Notes: generated by a model not told the origin, from the letters alone. A DNA stretch of 64,000 nt from Gordionus sp. m RMFG-2023 (GCF_954871325.1 NC_088777.1:48399366-48463365); one strand, 5' to 3'; counted from the first letter of the stretch, positions 23,542-34,984 are shown. Numbers and translations: made by a program.

Positions 23542-23909
23542 ACAAATTTTTTTATTTAAAAGTGTCGTTTCTTTTCTTGAGGTTGTCTCTAAAAGTTATC
23601 AAAAACTAGTTAAAGTTATCAAAAATTTTACATTAGAATTTTTTTTGTACACCATTAAAAAATGGTTCGTCACATGTTTTTCGATAAACTTATAAAAATG
23701 TTTTCGCTATATGTTTTTGACATTTTGGACTAAGAAAAAACGGGTCTAACTATAAATTAGGAATAGAGTAAAGCTCGTTTCAGCAGACTTAGACTTGGAC
23801 CTAATTTTTTTTTTAAAAAAATAATTGAACCGGGGCTAGTATAGACTTGAAATATAAAAATTTCAGAGTTTGAAATAAAAAAAACTTTTAGAAGAAAACT
23901 TTTGATCGA

Positions 23910-24292
23910 ATTTTACTTTAAAATATCTTTCCAAAATGAAATCATAATATATATTTTATTTTCAAATTTCTGAAAAATTATTGAAAAAAATAATAATTCT
24001 TTTTAAATATTTCTTTTAAAACTTATTTTAGAATATTATCAAATATACATGCGGTTAACCTTTGAGTCATTCATAATTCAAATAAAAAATATATGGAAAA
24101 ACTCATATAAATTATATTTGGTTCAAAGGTTCATGTCTAAATTGTCTGAAAATCATAGAGTAGATATTTCAAACATAGTGGAATTCATTTTATTAAATTC
24201 AGATTTTTAAATTTATAAAAAAAAACGCGGGCAAAAAAACTAAGTTGAAAAAATAACACATAACCGGAAAAAAGCACATTCTAATCTAACAT
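23910..24292. mobile_element. MITE family M, copy next to receptor copy 2
   Basis: The right half reads CAGATTTTTAAATTTATAAA, ACGCGGGCA, ACATAACCGG and AAAAGCACATTCTAATCTAA. It matches the inverted terminus of the complete element at 51,508-51,880 and the fragment at 32,636-32,742. The centre (TTTGAGTCATTCATAATTCA) matches the copy at 15.9 kb. The left end is too decayed to place exactly. Confidence 0.65.
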
Positions 24293-24494
24293 ATATTTAA
24301 GATTGTTTCGTCCTTATTATTTGGTAATGCTCCGGTGTTTATTCCCTTTCGATTCTTTTTCAATAATTTTGACTTAGGTTCCATTCCCAAAACGTTCCCT
24401 TTTTCCAGTTATCGACTATAAGTGCAATAATAAAAGTTTTTATTTTTCAAAGTTGATATAACTTTTTCAAGTATAAATCAAATTTATCCTCCCC

Positions 24495-25805
24495 CTACAT
24501 TTTTAATGATTGTTTTATAGGAAAAATTTTGTTTGCATATACTCTATTTTTGAAATGCTTAATAGATTTTCTTAAAAGTGATACAACTTCCTCTCTGTAA
24601 CCAGGATTAAAGAGGAGATTAAGATAGAACGTAAGTATAACGTACATATATTCCATCAAGGTACAAATACTGAAAGCCAATTCTTCATGGTCAGATACAA
24701 TATGAGGTTTCATTAAGTGGATGTATAGTATGTATAGAGGTTTCGGAAATAAGAGAAAAAAATATTCCAACATATTTATGAGCACCATTCTTTTATTTAT
24801 ATTGTATTCTGTCCATTTATATTTTATTTTGAGTTCTTGAGCATCCATCAAATTTGGGGGACTTGTAGTCCTATCGTATTTGAGAGTCTTTATGGAATCG
24901 TTGGCTCTATTATTTACACTGATAACGGTCGATAATGTTAATGTGGAATTCATCTCAACTCTCTCTGGTTTTTGATTTAACAATTTAAGATTAGATTTAT
25001 ATTTCAGCAACTTCTTCTTATGCTTCAAAGACCAGATGTTAAAAATAAAGATTATACTTACTGGTAAGAATTTTGTCAAAAATTCTCTCAAGATTGCATA
25101 CGTTATCCAAGCATTTTTCTCCCACAATATTTTGTGAGGTAAAAAATTTGGGGGGTACAACATGAAGGTGGCGAAATCCATGTCACATATATCAATCTTG
25201 ACTGATTGAAGCCACCAAGCACTGGGTAAAAACCATATTAGTACATAAATGAAGCATCCTAAGATCATAAATTTGATCCCACGCATGGTGAAATGTTGCC
25301 TGTAATAGAGGGGATATAATATGGCTACTATTTGTACAAAGGCGAATAGGAAGTATATATTGAAGGACAGGTTCAAAAAGATCCTGGATAGTGGAAACAC
25401 TACATTAGCTACGTAATGTTTCAAAGCCTTACCATACCAAAATTTCCATTGCCAATATTTTGCAAAGAGTCCTAGTAAAGGATACCATAACATAAATTTC
25501 ATGGCGATCAGATTTGTAGCGTAAAAGGTTTTCATCAAAATTACTCTTACATATTTCGACTTATCCTTCCAAGCTGTATAAAGTCCCATCGAATTACCTA
25601 TTACCCCCATTATCCATACAAACAAATTAAAAATCCTCAAGTAGAATTCAAAATTCTCGAAGGTCTTCAAAGACTTGCAATGTATACCGGTGTTATTATA
25701 ATATTTGTCCAAGAATGTGTGTTGATTTAATGACAACAAATCGTATAATACCTTTTCTGTAGAGTTTAAAATCATATTCAGATTAATCGGAAAATATAAA
25801 TTCAA
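24495..25805 (-). CDS. Divergent class A-like G-protein-coupled receptor (436 aa), intact copy
   Basis: A single open exon with seven hydrophobic segments: roughly residues 55-79, 87-114, 133-165, 175-199, 232-260, 339-362 and 377-402. Helix 1 carries the conserved Gly-Asn (70-71), helix 5 a Pro (248), helix 6 Pro-Lys-Pro (354-356) and helix 7 an Asn-Pro-Gly-Tyr (400-403) like the NPxxY motif, followed by a basic helix 8. The N-terminus has Asn-Ser-Thr and Asn-Asn-Thr sequons. Departures from the class: no helix 2 Asp, no clear Asp-Arg-Tyr (ALYPLYYR-like ILYPLYYR instead) and no helix 3 Cys to pair with Cys207 of loop 2. The third intracellular loop is long and basic. It is probably a plasma-membrane receptor, possibly peptide-type, but the ligand is unknown. 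Two broken paralogues flank it at ~8 kb spacing. The Met at 25,805 is the first in frame; Met11 is an alternative. Confidence 0.8.
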   Translation of the reverse strand: MNLYFPINLNMILNSTEKVLYDLLSLNQHTFLDKYYNNTGIHCKSLKTFENFEFYLRIFNLFVWIMGVIGNSMGLYTAWKDKSKYVRVILMKTFYATNLIAMKFMLWYPLLGLFAKYWQWKFWYGKALKHYVANVVFPLSRIFLNLSFNIYFLFAFVQIVAILYPLYYRQHFTMRGIKFMILGCFIYVLIWFLPSAWWLQSVKIDICDMDFATFMLYPPNFLPHKILWEKNAWITYAILREFLTKFLPVSIIFIFNIWSLKHKKKLLKYKSNLKLLNQKPERVEMNSTLTLSTVISVNNRANDSIKTLKYDRTTSPPNLMDAQELKIKYKWTEYNINKRMVLINMLEYFFLLFPKPLYILYIHLMKPHIVSDHEELAFSICTLMEYMYVILTFYLNLLFNPGYREEVVSLLRKSIKHFKNRVYANKIFPIKQSLKM

Positions 25806-26400
25806 AAGAACGAAGATGAATTTTTTTTTAAAAAATATCCAATAAGAATCAAATAAAAATAAAATTATGCGTCCATTTTTTAATAAAAATTTATATATTA
25901 TTTTTTTTTACTAAAATTTATATTGATTAATTATTATAAATCTTATAAAAAAAATTCTTTTCATAAAAAAAATGAAATAAATTAGAAATTAAACATAAAT
26001 TTTTTTTAAAAAAAGTTATAATATTAAACTAAACAAAGCGAAATATATTTTTAGCATAATCTTTTGTAAGAAGTATAAATAATTTATCATAATATGTTAT
26101 CATTAAAATAGATACATAAAGTAAATTTTTTTCTAAAATTCGCGAATTCGCAATAACTGTGAATGCGGTGTTTAGACGAAAATGAATATGGAAGGCGCTA
26201 TACACTCTCCATATCTAAGCTTTAAAAAAAATTCATGAAATAACATTCGTCATTCTTTAAAATGATAAATTGGGAACTCGAAAATGAAATACATAAATTT
26301 ACTAACATAACTGAAATAATTATTTTTTTTAAAAAATTATTTCCTATATAATAAGTAAATTTATCTTTGGCAAACAAAATTATTAAATATGATAATAAGC
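25806..26400. repeat. 5' flank of receptor copy 2 (duplication unit)
   Basis: Matches sequence upstream of receptor copies 1 and 3. TAATCAAATAAAAATAAAAT occurs just upstream of each gene, and AACTGTGAATGCGGTGT and TAAATTTATCTTTGGCAAA occur further out. These long conserved flanks show block duplication of DNA, not retroposition of an mRNA. No additional gene. Confidence 0.7.
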
Positions 26401-26401
26401 C

Positions 26402-26470
26402 AGGGTTGCCAGGTCAAAATTTTTATATTGCGGGAGAAATTTGGTATTTTGAGAGAGAAATATGAATATG
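26402..26470 (+). mobile_element. hAT-like terminus remnant
   Basis: CAGGGTTGCCAGGTCAAAAT is a hAT-type terminus. A plausible inverted partner, GAGACCTGATAACCCT, ends at about 40,740, too far away to be the same copy. Probably a solo end. Confidence 0.4.
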
Positions 26471-26528
26471 GGGTAAAATATAAAAAAACATCAAACTCGA
26501 TTTTAACTCATGGCTTCAACCAACTCTC

Positions 26529-26990
26529 CCTTATAAATCCGGAGGACTAGGCCCTAAGATCGGCATTAAGTATAGCCCTTGTTTCCTTCATCTCATCAAC
26601 CTTATCGGTAAAAAATATTGCCTTGCAAATTATTACCATTGATGAAGATAATTTATTAGATGAAGCCTTACGTTGTTGGCACATTAATGTCTTACCAAAC
26701 ACAGCCCCGCCATATTCAACGAAACAAAAAGATTGGGATCAAGGATTGGTAAGTTCCTTAGCTTACCTCAACTTGAGCGATGATCACCAACATAAATCCC
26801 TCTAAGATCTCTTAATTTCAACAACTATGGCCATGAATGGTTAGATTCATATCCCAGTATTTTAAATAACCAGCTAATAGATAACGACGTTTTTTGTTAT
26901 GCAATCAATTTACGCTTGGTCGTAATCACATTATTATAATCTGTGCAGGAGAGTGTATCTACATTCATTGCAAAACAAAAATATTCTTCA
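26529..26990 (+). mobile_element. LINE 3'-terminal coding relic
   Basis: Reads PYKSGGLG, then after a one-base shift RSALSIALVSF, then an open piece (26,623-26,805) with DEALRCWHINVLPNTAPPYS. This is the C-terminal region that follows the RT in a family of invertebrate non-LTR elements (KSGGLG-RSA motif, recalled from family knowledge). It continues decayed to about 26,990. The matching RT lies downstream at 28.0-28.8 kb, the wrong order for one element, so at least two copies are involved. Confidence 0.6.
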
Positions 26991-27083
26991 AAAATAAGAA
27001 ATAATACAGATGTAACTACAGTGCGGCAATTGTAATCACTTATCTTGTAGTACAACATTCACAGAGCTATTTATCATTACAAT

Positions 27084-27640
27084 GTGCGTAGAATCTTTCC
27101 CCATAATATTAACGACTCCAAGATAAATGAAAACTTTACTTGTAGAACAAAAATGAGCAAGGATATCATCAATGTTTTAGAACCTGAATTCAGGAGGGCA
27201 ATTCTTGACGATTTGAAAGATAGGCATACATATGCAATTCTAACAGATGCATCTAATAAGGGAACGCTATTTCAACAAAATTAAGGACGTTTCAAGAAAA
27301 CGATTAAATTTTTTCCCCTAAATAGTGAAAAATCCAAAGACATAGTTAACCATATAATGGTAAATATAGCAGATTCGGGATTATAAACAAATTGCATGTC
27401 AGCTTTCTGATTTGATAATGCCTCAGTGAATTTGGAAAAAACCAGAGTGTATTTACAGAATTGAGTCAGCACAATGTTGGTTGCGATATGTTCCTAATAT
27501 CCGCCATCGATAAAATCTTAAAATTTTATAAACCTTTAAAAATATATAAATGAAGATTATTAAAGCTGCCCTAACATTTTGAAAATTTTTTCAATAATGT
27601 ATGGCAGAGGTATATTTTGGATTAATTTCACATGTAGGAA
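27084..27640 (+). pseudogene. hAT transposase relic
   Basis: The open part (27,084-27,284) includes DIINVLEPEFRRAILDDLKD and then AILTDASNKG, the conserved start of a hAT catalytic core (TDASN-G). Downstream in decayed frame come KSKDIVNHIMVNIADSGL and a CMSAF-DNAS stretch, matching the C-x-F-x-x-DN motif that follows in such transposases. It interrupts LINE-derived DNA on both sides. Only the N-terminal half of the core is recognisable. Confidence 0.6.
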
Positions 27641-28019
27641 ATCTACTACATGCTGTTAATGTGCAGTTGCAATCAGAAGAATCTTAACAAAGATTCACAA
27701 AATTATGCTGCAGATGTGTTCTTTACAGTTAAAAATTGACAATATATTTTATGGCGCCATTGATAAAACTATATTAAATGTTTAAATATTTTGAAAACGA
27801 TAGACATTGATGTCTTGTTTGAGGAGATTGTAATGCTCTCAATTTTTGATTTACAATGTAAAAAATATATTTATTTTATGCGAATGTATATATAAGATTT
27901 TTTAAAATGTTAAAAAAATTGGAGGAAACTAGGATGCAATATGTCATTCAAAAAAGATTCTTCTGGAGGCATATCAGACCTATTGTAGTAGGGTCAGTAT
28001 TCTGGCGCATAATTTCTAA

Positions 28020-28830
28020 AATAATTTAATATGCTCCCGTATAAAATCAAACCTATCCAACCTACTACAACCTAACCAGCTTGGGTTTAATGTTACAGAA
28101 AGATGTGAATCAGCATCCCACTCGACGCGTGTCATCCTGGATAATACACGTGATCATTGCATCCTCAAAATAGATCTAAAAATGGCTTCAATTTTTTGAA
28201 GGGAACATTTTATACCCTCTTTCTATGGAATATTCCCGTATTCTACATATATTTGCAGCATTTTACAATCAATCCACTTTTTAAAATTTAATGATTTGAT
28301 TATTCTTTCTAAACAAGGCATCCAACAAGGAGATCCTTTAAGTCCTGCATTATTCTGTTAGGGCATTCAATTAATTATGAAAGAAATCTCTTAAAATTGT
28401 GACTTTAAATTAAATGTTTGGTACCTCGATGATAGCCCACTAGCGGGCCCATGTAATGAAATCAGAAAAATTCCTACAATATAATTAGCTTAGCTTCCAA
28501 AATGGGACTGTCACTAAATCCTATTAAGTATGAATTTTATTCCCCCCCCCCCCTTGAATTGAACTGATAACCTAAAAATTACCGTAGTGGATAAAACTTA
28601 TGGATGTCCACCTATGTTCACCCATAAGAAGTGAAAGTGCTATATTTCATTTCAGAGATGGGATGATTTTAACCCCAAACCCTAAAATTATTCAAAACAA
28701 TAGAGCAAAGGTTATGTTAATCACAGGTAATTCAAAAGAAGCCTTTTACCTTCGGCAAAGGGTATCAATCGAAATTTTTCGATCCAACTGCATATCCATA
28801 TATGGGTCATTAGGCCCTGCTGACCATACC
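28020..28830 (+). mobile_element. LINE reverse transcriptase relic
   Basis: Decayed RT reading in order: NQLGFNVTERCESASHSTR, ILDNTRDHCILKIDL (palm motif A region), GIQQGDPLSPALFC, then WYLDDSPLAGP, where YLDD is the catalytic box of this LINE group. Stops and a shifted frame occur before 28,600. The last open piece (28,600-28,833) continues toward the thumb. Old copy. Confidence 0.65.
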
Positions 28831-28839
28831 TAAATATAT

Positions 28840-29815
28840 TAAATTATTTTTTTATTTTTATAATTTCTTTTCTTTTAATTTTATTTTTTACGATATAGAT
28901 ATATTATCTTAATTATAATTTTATAATTCTTTTAATAAATTTAAATATTTTTTTCAAACTAATTATTTTCATATTGATTTATTTAAAACATATACAAATT
29001 GTTGACAAAAAAGATTTATATAAAGTAGATAAGTTTTTGAATTAGACAATCATGTATTATTTATCATTCAGATATATATTTATGATCCAGTGATACATTA
29101 TTTATAATTCAGTGATATAGAGATATGTTATTATGTTAATTCAAAGATATATATTTAAAATATCAATTATGATACTTTTGATACTACTGTGCAGCGTCTA
29201 ATGTAATGACGGGATATTCACTGGATGCAAACCCACCTCAAAAATCAATACCTAACCCCCCCCCTTCAAAATTTACCGTCTTCGGCGTCTATTATACATT
29301 TTTTATTATAATAGTAGCTCTTCATATATTTTAAAAATAATAATTTAAATTATTGCTCTACTAACAACTATCAAAATATTGCGAACGTAAAAGAATTATT
29401 TTTAGAAGATGAATTAGTGATACGTGATAAAGAATGTTTTAGCCCTCTAGTTGTGGATACAACAGAGCTACGTTAGGTTTTCCTCATAACATCTAATAGG
29501 ACAAATTAAAAATGGGGACACCTACTTGTACGCGTAATAGTTCTAGAACTATTACTTAAACGTCTGTGGTCAAAAATAAGCACAGTCCCCACCCATAAAA
29601 TGCTTATGTATTCAATTACTTTAAAGGCAAAGGAAGGACCTAATTTAATATCAAGGTGCATTAAATATATGGTAAGAAATTAAAAAAGCAAATAATGAAG
29701 GAAAAGGAAAAATAAGTCAAAGGAAGAATGAGAAGGTAACTAAGAGGGGAGAAAAAAACAGAAAAAAGGCAGAAAAGAAAATAACAAAAACAAAAATAAC
29801 TTGTTTCTAGGAGGA
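28840..29815. other. Gene-free stretch
   Basis: A+T-rich with a C-run near 29,261. It includes short direct repeats of TGATACATTATTTA-like units at 29,060-29,150 and the palindrome listed separately. No exon seen. Confidence 0.5.
29534..29555. other. 22-bp perfect palindrome with TTCTAGAA core
   Basis: The arms GTAATAGTTCT and AGAACTATTAC are perfectly complementary with no spacer. The centre resembles a heat-shock-element half-site pair (TTC..GAA). No gene is adjacent, so regulatory meaning is doubtful. Confidence 0.5.
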
Positions 29816-29817
29816 GT

Positions 29818-30990
29818 TTATGGGAGATTTAAATAATTCGATTTGATTTTTAACAGTTTCTTTATTGACCTCCTATTTTTATTCAACTTTATGAAATGCT
29901 TCGTGTTTAAGTTTAAATCCAATATATCTTTCATTGCCCTGTAGAACCATAATGTCTTAAACTTCCCATATGTTTTGCCATTGAAGGAATATAACCAATT
30001 AATAGCCTCGAGGACCAGGCTATTATTAGTATGATTTCTCAAAATAAGCGAAGAAGGCGCTTCTTCTTTAATGTCTACTTGAGTGTGGTTTGACCTCTTC
30101 CAAAGGTTATCATTTGAAATAATGTTAGGGTAAAAAATGTTGTTTATTATTCATAGTTATTTGTTAACGAACGTCTGTAGTTTCCTGGTCTCTGTCTTTG
30201 TTATCACCCATATGTAACCACCTTAAAGGAGAAATTGATAGTGGAATTGAAGATTCGTAGTCTTGTGAAAACCGATATCTCTCTAGATTTCCACAGTTTG
30301 AAATATTTATAGAAAGCAGCTCTTGTAATTTGAATTAGGATTTTCCCAATTTTGGGCCTCCTCCAAGCTTTTATCAATGATCACTAAGTCGTCCGCATAG
30401 CAAATCACCATATTCTCCAAAAACCACGACTGGTTGAATCCAAGTTCCAAAAGATTTGCAGCCCCCTAGCGAATCAATAATTATTTTATTCATAACTATA
30501 TTAAACAACAGCGGGGAGGCGACACACCCTTGCTTTACTCCTTTTTTTGTTCTAAAGGGAGAAGAAACTTTATTAATGATTTTAAACGAGGCAAAAGGAT
30601 TACTATAGCGCGTCTTAAGAATCCTAATGATATTTACGTCTATGCCGCATCCCGCTAAGATTGCCCACAAATTATCATAAATAACGTTGTCAAAAGCACG
30701 CTTGAAATCAATGAATATAAAGTAAAACGGCAATTTGTACTTCTCGCACTTCTGTATTATAATCTTTGATGCCAATATTGGTTCGTTGATATTCCTATTT
30801 TAGCTAAGCGCAGATGTATTTAGATAGGAGATTTGGTGTGGAAGCGAGGATGCGGTTTTTTAGAAGGATCATAAATACCTTGGACACAATAGATGTAAGA
30901 ACAATGGCTTTATAATCCTTAAATTTGCTAGAGTTCGGGATTTTGGGGAAGTTCTGCTGGCATCTTCTCTGATTTAGTTATATTAACATC
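29818..30990 (-). mobile_element. LINE relic, RT and C-terminus
   Basis: On the minus strand RT motifs read in order: FKDYKAIVLTSIVSKVF (near 30,930), FIFIDFKRAFDNVI, GVKQGCVASPLLFN, then in a shifted frame MVICYADDLVII. The downstream piece (29,818-30,042) matches the C-terminal region of the LINE at 7.4-10.3 kb in spacing and character. The two therefore belong to related clades. The region between RT palm and C-terminus is shortened, with several frame changes. Confidence 0.75.
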
Positions 30991-31202
30991 TAAGTTTTAT
31001 TTACCATTTTAAATTTTTTATATCTATAAATAATTTAACGTTGAAAACATCAAAGCTTAATTTTAAAAAAGTTTGATCAAAATCTATATACACACGGTAG
31101 GTTAAATTTATTAATATTTAAGCATAAATTACTAATCATTCATCAAATGATTCAGTATCGTATTTTTTATAAAAATATATAAAATGCTATATCATATAAA
31201 AC

Positions 31203-31245
31203 AGTGACGAAGCTCCCATAGAAACAAGGAAAGCATTGCTTCCCT
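31203..31245 (+). mobile_element. hAT-like left terminus upstream of a hAT relic
   Basis: CAGTGACGAAGCTCCCATAG followed by AAACAAGGAAAGCATTGCTT has the CAGTG start of many hAT ends. It lies ~640 bp before transposase relic pieces at 31.8-32.65 kb and may be the left end of the same element. No right terminus was identified. Confidence 0.45.
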
Positions 31246-31319
31246 TAAAATTTTTCTTACAAAATTTTTAAACAAACTTAATATAATCTTTGTACTATGC
31301 TAAATAAACTAAACTGACT

Positions 31320-31445
31320 TCGTTAAAAAAATTAATATAATTTTTATAATGTTAAAAATATTTAATATAATTTTTATAACGTTAAAAAATTAATATTATT
31401 TTTACTATATAAAGAAATACTATTATTTTTACTACGTTAAAATAT
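31320..31445. repeat. ~28-bp tandem repeat, about four units
   Basis: Units of the form CGTTAAAAAATTAATATAAT plus TTTTTATAA. The array lies inside the presumed hAT element. Confidence 0.75.
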
Positions 31446-31842
31446 ACATGAGGGGGAAGCAAATTTAATATTGCTTATTTTTTTTAATAAATAAAGAGAA
31501 AATCATGCCATGGTATTGTAATTTTACCATTAAAAAATAAGCATTGGGGGAGCAAATAAAAAAAATGCTTATTTTTTTATTAAATAAAAGAGAAAGAAAT
31601 TTTTTTATATAATATTTTTTTCCTTACCTTTTTAAAATAAAAAATTTTTCGTTTTTAAAATCCTTAATTAATGTTTAATAATTGTAATTGTATTATTGAA
31701 AATTTATTAACATTATCATTTAGCATAAGAAATTTCGACGCGAAAAATTTGATATTATTGAAAAAAAAAGACCAAAACCAATTTTACAAAACTTAAAAAA
31801 AGAAATTAAAACTTCCATCCGTAATTTTTCTATCGATTAAAT

Positions 31843-32652
31843 ATGAAAAATATGAATGGCTCACTGGATGTGAATTTTCTAATTCTCTATGTTGTAGTAG
31901 GTCATGCCTATTATTCCCCAAAAAAATATGTTATGAATGATAAAGGATTTTCGGATATGAATAATTTTTCAAAGGCAGTTAAACGGCAAAGAATCAACCG
32001 CTCATTTGCAGTCGATGATTCAATTAAAAATATTTGGCCAAATTCGTATTGAAAATATGATAGATTTGGTGCGTAAAATATCAATCGAACAGCATAATTC
32101 TAAAGTCTAATCAAATAGGGTATTAAATATATTGATCAACTTTATATGTTTTCTTAGAATTCAGGAGCTCGTATTCCGTGTGATGAATCTTCTACAGTAA
32201 ATAGAGGAAATTATATTGTATTAATTTATTTGCTTGCGGAAGAAAATTTACTAATGAAACATCATTTAGAAATAGTGCAGTTTTTATGGACTAACAAGCA
32301 ATATTCAAAATGATTTGATTAATTCTATTTCATATGTCTTACACCAAAAAATATTAAATTCTTCGAATTGTTAGATATTAGTAAATTCCAAATAAATTTC
32401 CCAAAATATTTATTAGATAATTTAAACGACACTTATTCTCAATATTTTGACTTACACAAGCTGGAAACCGAAAGGTAGTGTTTCGGGATGTTGAATTTAA
32501 AAAAGAATGTTAACAAAATACCTAAATTTTTAATATCCACCGATTTGATGAAAAGTTTTAAAGAGTTTTTTAAATTATGCAAATTCAACTTAACTTTGAC
32601 TTTAACAACTACAAGTGCAGAACGGAGTTTTTCATCTTCAGATTTTTAAATT
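31843..32652 (+). pseudogene. hAT transposase relic (ZMYM1-like), C-terminal dimerisation end
   Basis: Recognisable pieces in order: IPCDESSTVNRGNY followed by LLAEENLLMKHHLE near 32,170-32,275 (the N-terminal 'DE-S-NRGN...L..HLE' motif of this group), then a large internal deletion, then LTLTTTSAERSFSSSDF at 32,600-32,650, the start of the hAT C-terminal dimerisation region. Stops interrupt the frame. The open frame at 31,843-32,052 lies upstream and may be flanking. Confidence 0.65.
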
Positions 32653-32742
32653 TATAAAAGAACGCGCTTAAAAAAATGTAAGTTGAAAAATAAGACATAA
32701 CCGGAAAAAAAAACACATTGACTCTAACATATGTTTGTTCCC
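32636..32742. mobile_element. MITE family M, terminal fragment next to receptor copy 3
   Basis: CAGATTTTTAAATTTATAAA, AACGCGCTTAAAA, ACATAACCGG and AACACATTGACTCTAACAT match the right terminus of the MITE at 24.2 kb and at 51.8 kb. It is fused directly to the hAT relic on the left and receptor 3' flank on the right. Confidence 0.7.
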
Positions 32743-32904
32743 ATTCGATTCTCAATAATCTTGACTAAAGTTCCATTCCCTAAACGTTCCTTTTTCCAGT
32801 TCGAATATAAGTGCAATTGTAAAAGTTATTCTTTTTCAAAGTTGATATATTTTTTTAAGTATAAATCAAATTTATCCTCCGCTTACTTTTTTTTTAATGA
32901 TTTG

Positions 32905-34182
32905 AATATTGTTACGTAGGAAAAATTTTGTTTGTTGTACTTACTCTATTATTGAAATGTTAAACAGATTTTCTTAAAAGTGAAACAACTTCCTCTCGGT
33001 AACCAGGATTAAAGAGGAGATTTGGATAAAATAAGTATAACGTACATATATTCCATTAAAGTGTAAATACTGAAAGTCAATTCTTCATGGTCAGATATAA
33101 TATGAGGTTTCATTGAGTGGTTGTATATTAAGTATAGAGTTTTCGGAAATAGGAAAAAAAAATATTCCAACATATTTATGAGCACCATTCTTTTATTTAT
33201 TGTGTATTCTGTCCATTTGAATTTTATTTTGAGTTCTTGAGCATCGATCTAATCTAGGGGACTTGTAGTCCTATCGTATTTGAGTCTTTATGGAATCGTT
33301 CACTTTACATTTACACTGATAAGGGTGGGTTGGAATGTTAAGGTTGGATTCATATCAACTCTCTCTCTTTTTTGATTTAACAATTTAAGGTTAGATTTAT
33401 ATTTCAGCAATTTCTTCCTATGCTTCAAGGACCAGATGTTAAAAATACAGATTATACATACTGATAAGAATTTTGTCAAAAATTCTATGATTCCTTACGT
33501 TATCCAAACGCTTTTCTCCCAAAATATTTAGTGAGGTAAAATATTTTGCGGGTAAGACATGAAGATGGCAAAATCCATGTCACAAATATCAACCTTGACT
33601 TCTTGGAACCACCAAGCAGTGGGTAAGTACCATATTAATACATAAACGAAGCATCCCAAGATCATAAATTTAATCCTACGCATGGTGAAAGGTTGTCTGT
33701 AAAAGATGAAATATAATATGGCTATTATTTGTAAGAAGGCGAATAGGATGTATATATTGAAGGAGAGGTTCAAAAAGATCTGGATAGTGGGAACACTATA
33801 TTAGCTAGGAAATGCCTCAAAGCTTTACCATACCAAATTTTCATCGCCAATATTTTGCAAAACTCTTTAGCAAAGGATACCATAACATAAATTTCAAGGA
33901 GACCAGATTTATAGCGTAAAAGGTTTTCATCAAAACTTTTACATATTTCAACTTATCCTTCCAGGCTGCATAAAGTCCCATAGAATTACCTATTATGCCT
34001 TAAACAAAATAAAAATTTTTATCTAGAATCCAAGCTTTTAAAGTCTTCAAAGACTTGCAATGTATACCGTTATTATAATATTTGTCCAAGAATATGTGTT
34101 GATTTAAATAAAAAATGGTAGATGTATGATACATTTTCTGTAGAGTTCAAAATCATATTTAAATTAATCGGAAGATATTAAT
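32905..34182 (-). pseudogene. Seven-helix receptor paralogue, copy 3 (broken)
   Basis: The longest open part (33,528-33,773) covers helices 3 and 4: FNIYILFAFLQIIAILYFIF, then MILGCFVYVLIWYLPTAWWF. The rest of the gene can be followed in both directions by nucleotide similarity to the intact copy, but with small deletions in helix 1-2 (around 33,930-34,020) and several frame changes near the ends. It is the most decayed of the three copies. Confidence 0.85.
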
Positions 34183-34352
34183 TCGAAAGAACGAAGATGA
34201 ATTTTTTAAAAAAAATATCCAATAATAATCAAATAAATATAAAATTACGTATTATTCTTTAATAAAAATTAATACTTAATTTTTCCTAAAATTTATATTG
34301 ATTAATTATTTATAAATCTTTATAATAATTTTTTTTTCATAAAAAAATATAT

Positions 34353-34619
34353 CAGAGACCTGCAGGCCCGGCCCTAAGCCCGGGTCGGGCTAAAAACTTT
34401 ATTTAAAAAAAATATCGGGGCCGGTCAGGGCCGTATATTTTAAAACCAAATATTTGAAATCGCCATTATTAGCTGTAAGAATCTAAATAAATATAATATG
34501 TTATAAATAAATCCAGCCCGGGCCTGAAAATTTTTTATAAAAAATAATCCGAGCCGGAAATAATTTTTGAAAAAAAAATACGGGTCGGTCCGTATAAATG
34601 GTACCTCAGCAGTTCTCTG
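34353..34619. mobile_element. GC-rich hAT-type MITE, copy 2
   Basis: Starts CAGAGACCTGCAGGCCCGG and ends with an inverted ...GCAGTTCTCTG. The 8-bp flanks AAATATAT and AAAAATAT match at 7 of 8 positions. It shares the internal AATCGCCATTATTAGCTGTA segment with copy 1 (21,073-21,462) but has fewer GC-rich subrepeats. It sits in the 5' flank of receptor copy 3. Confidence 0.82.
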
Positions 34620-34817
34620 AAAAATATTATTTTTTTTAAAAAAAAAGAATTATAATATCTAAACAAGCTGAATATATTTTTAACATAAACTTTTATAAGA
34701 TTGATAAATGTGACAATTTATCACATTAACACTTTCATCGAGATGACGTATTACGGTGATATTAAGAAGATATTAAAAAGACTATTCTATTTTTTAAATA
34801 TTAATTTAGATAATAGA

Positions 34818-34984
34818 AACAAAATTAGTTAATTATAACGAAATTTATAAAAGAAATTGAAACAAAATTAGTTAATTATAACGAAATTTATAAAAGAAAT
34901 TGCAACAAAATTAGTTAATTATAACGAAATTTATAAAAGAAATTGCAACAAAATTAGTTAATTATAACGAAATTTATAAAAGAA
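34818..34984. repeat. 43-bp tandem repeat, four units
   Basis: Units start AACAAAATTAGTTAATTATA and continue ACGAAATTTATAAAAGAAAT. They are almost identical apart from one A/C difference, so expansion is recent. Confidence 0.92.

Noticed and set aside
34818-34984. 43-bp direct repeats as a CRISPR array
   Set aside because: Units are contiguous with no unique spacers; a minisatellite.
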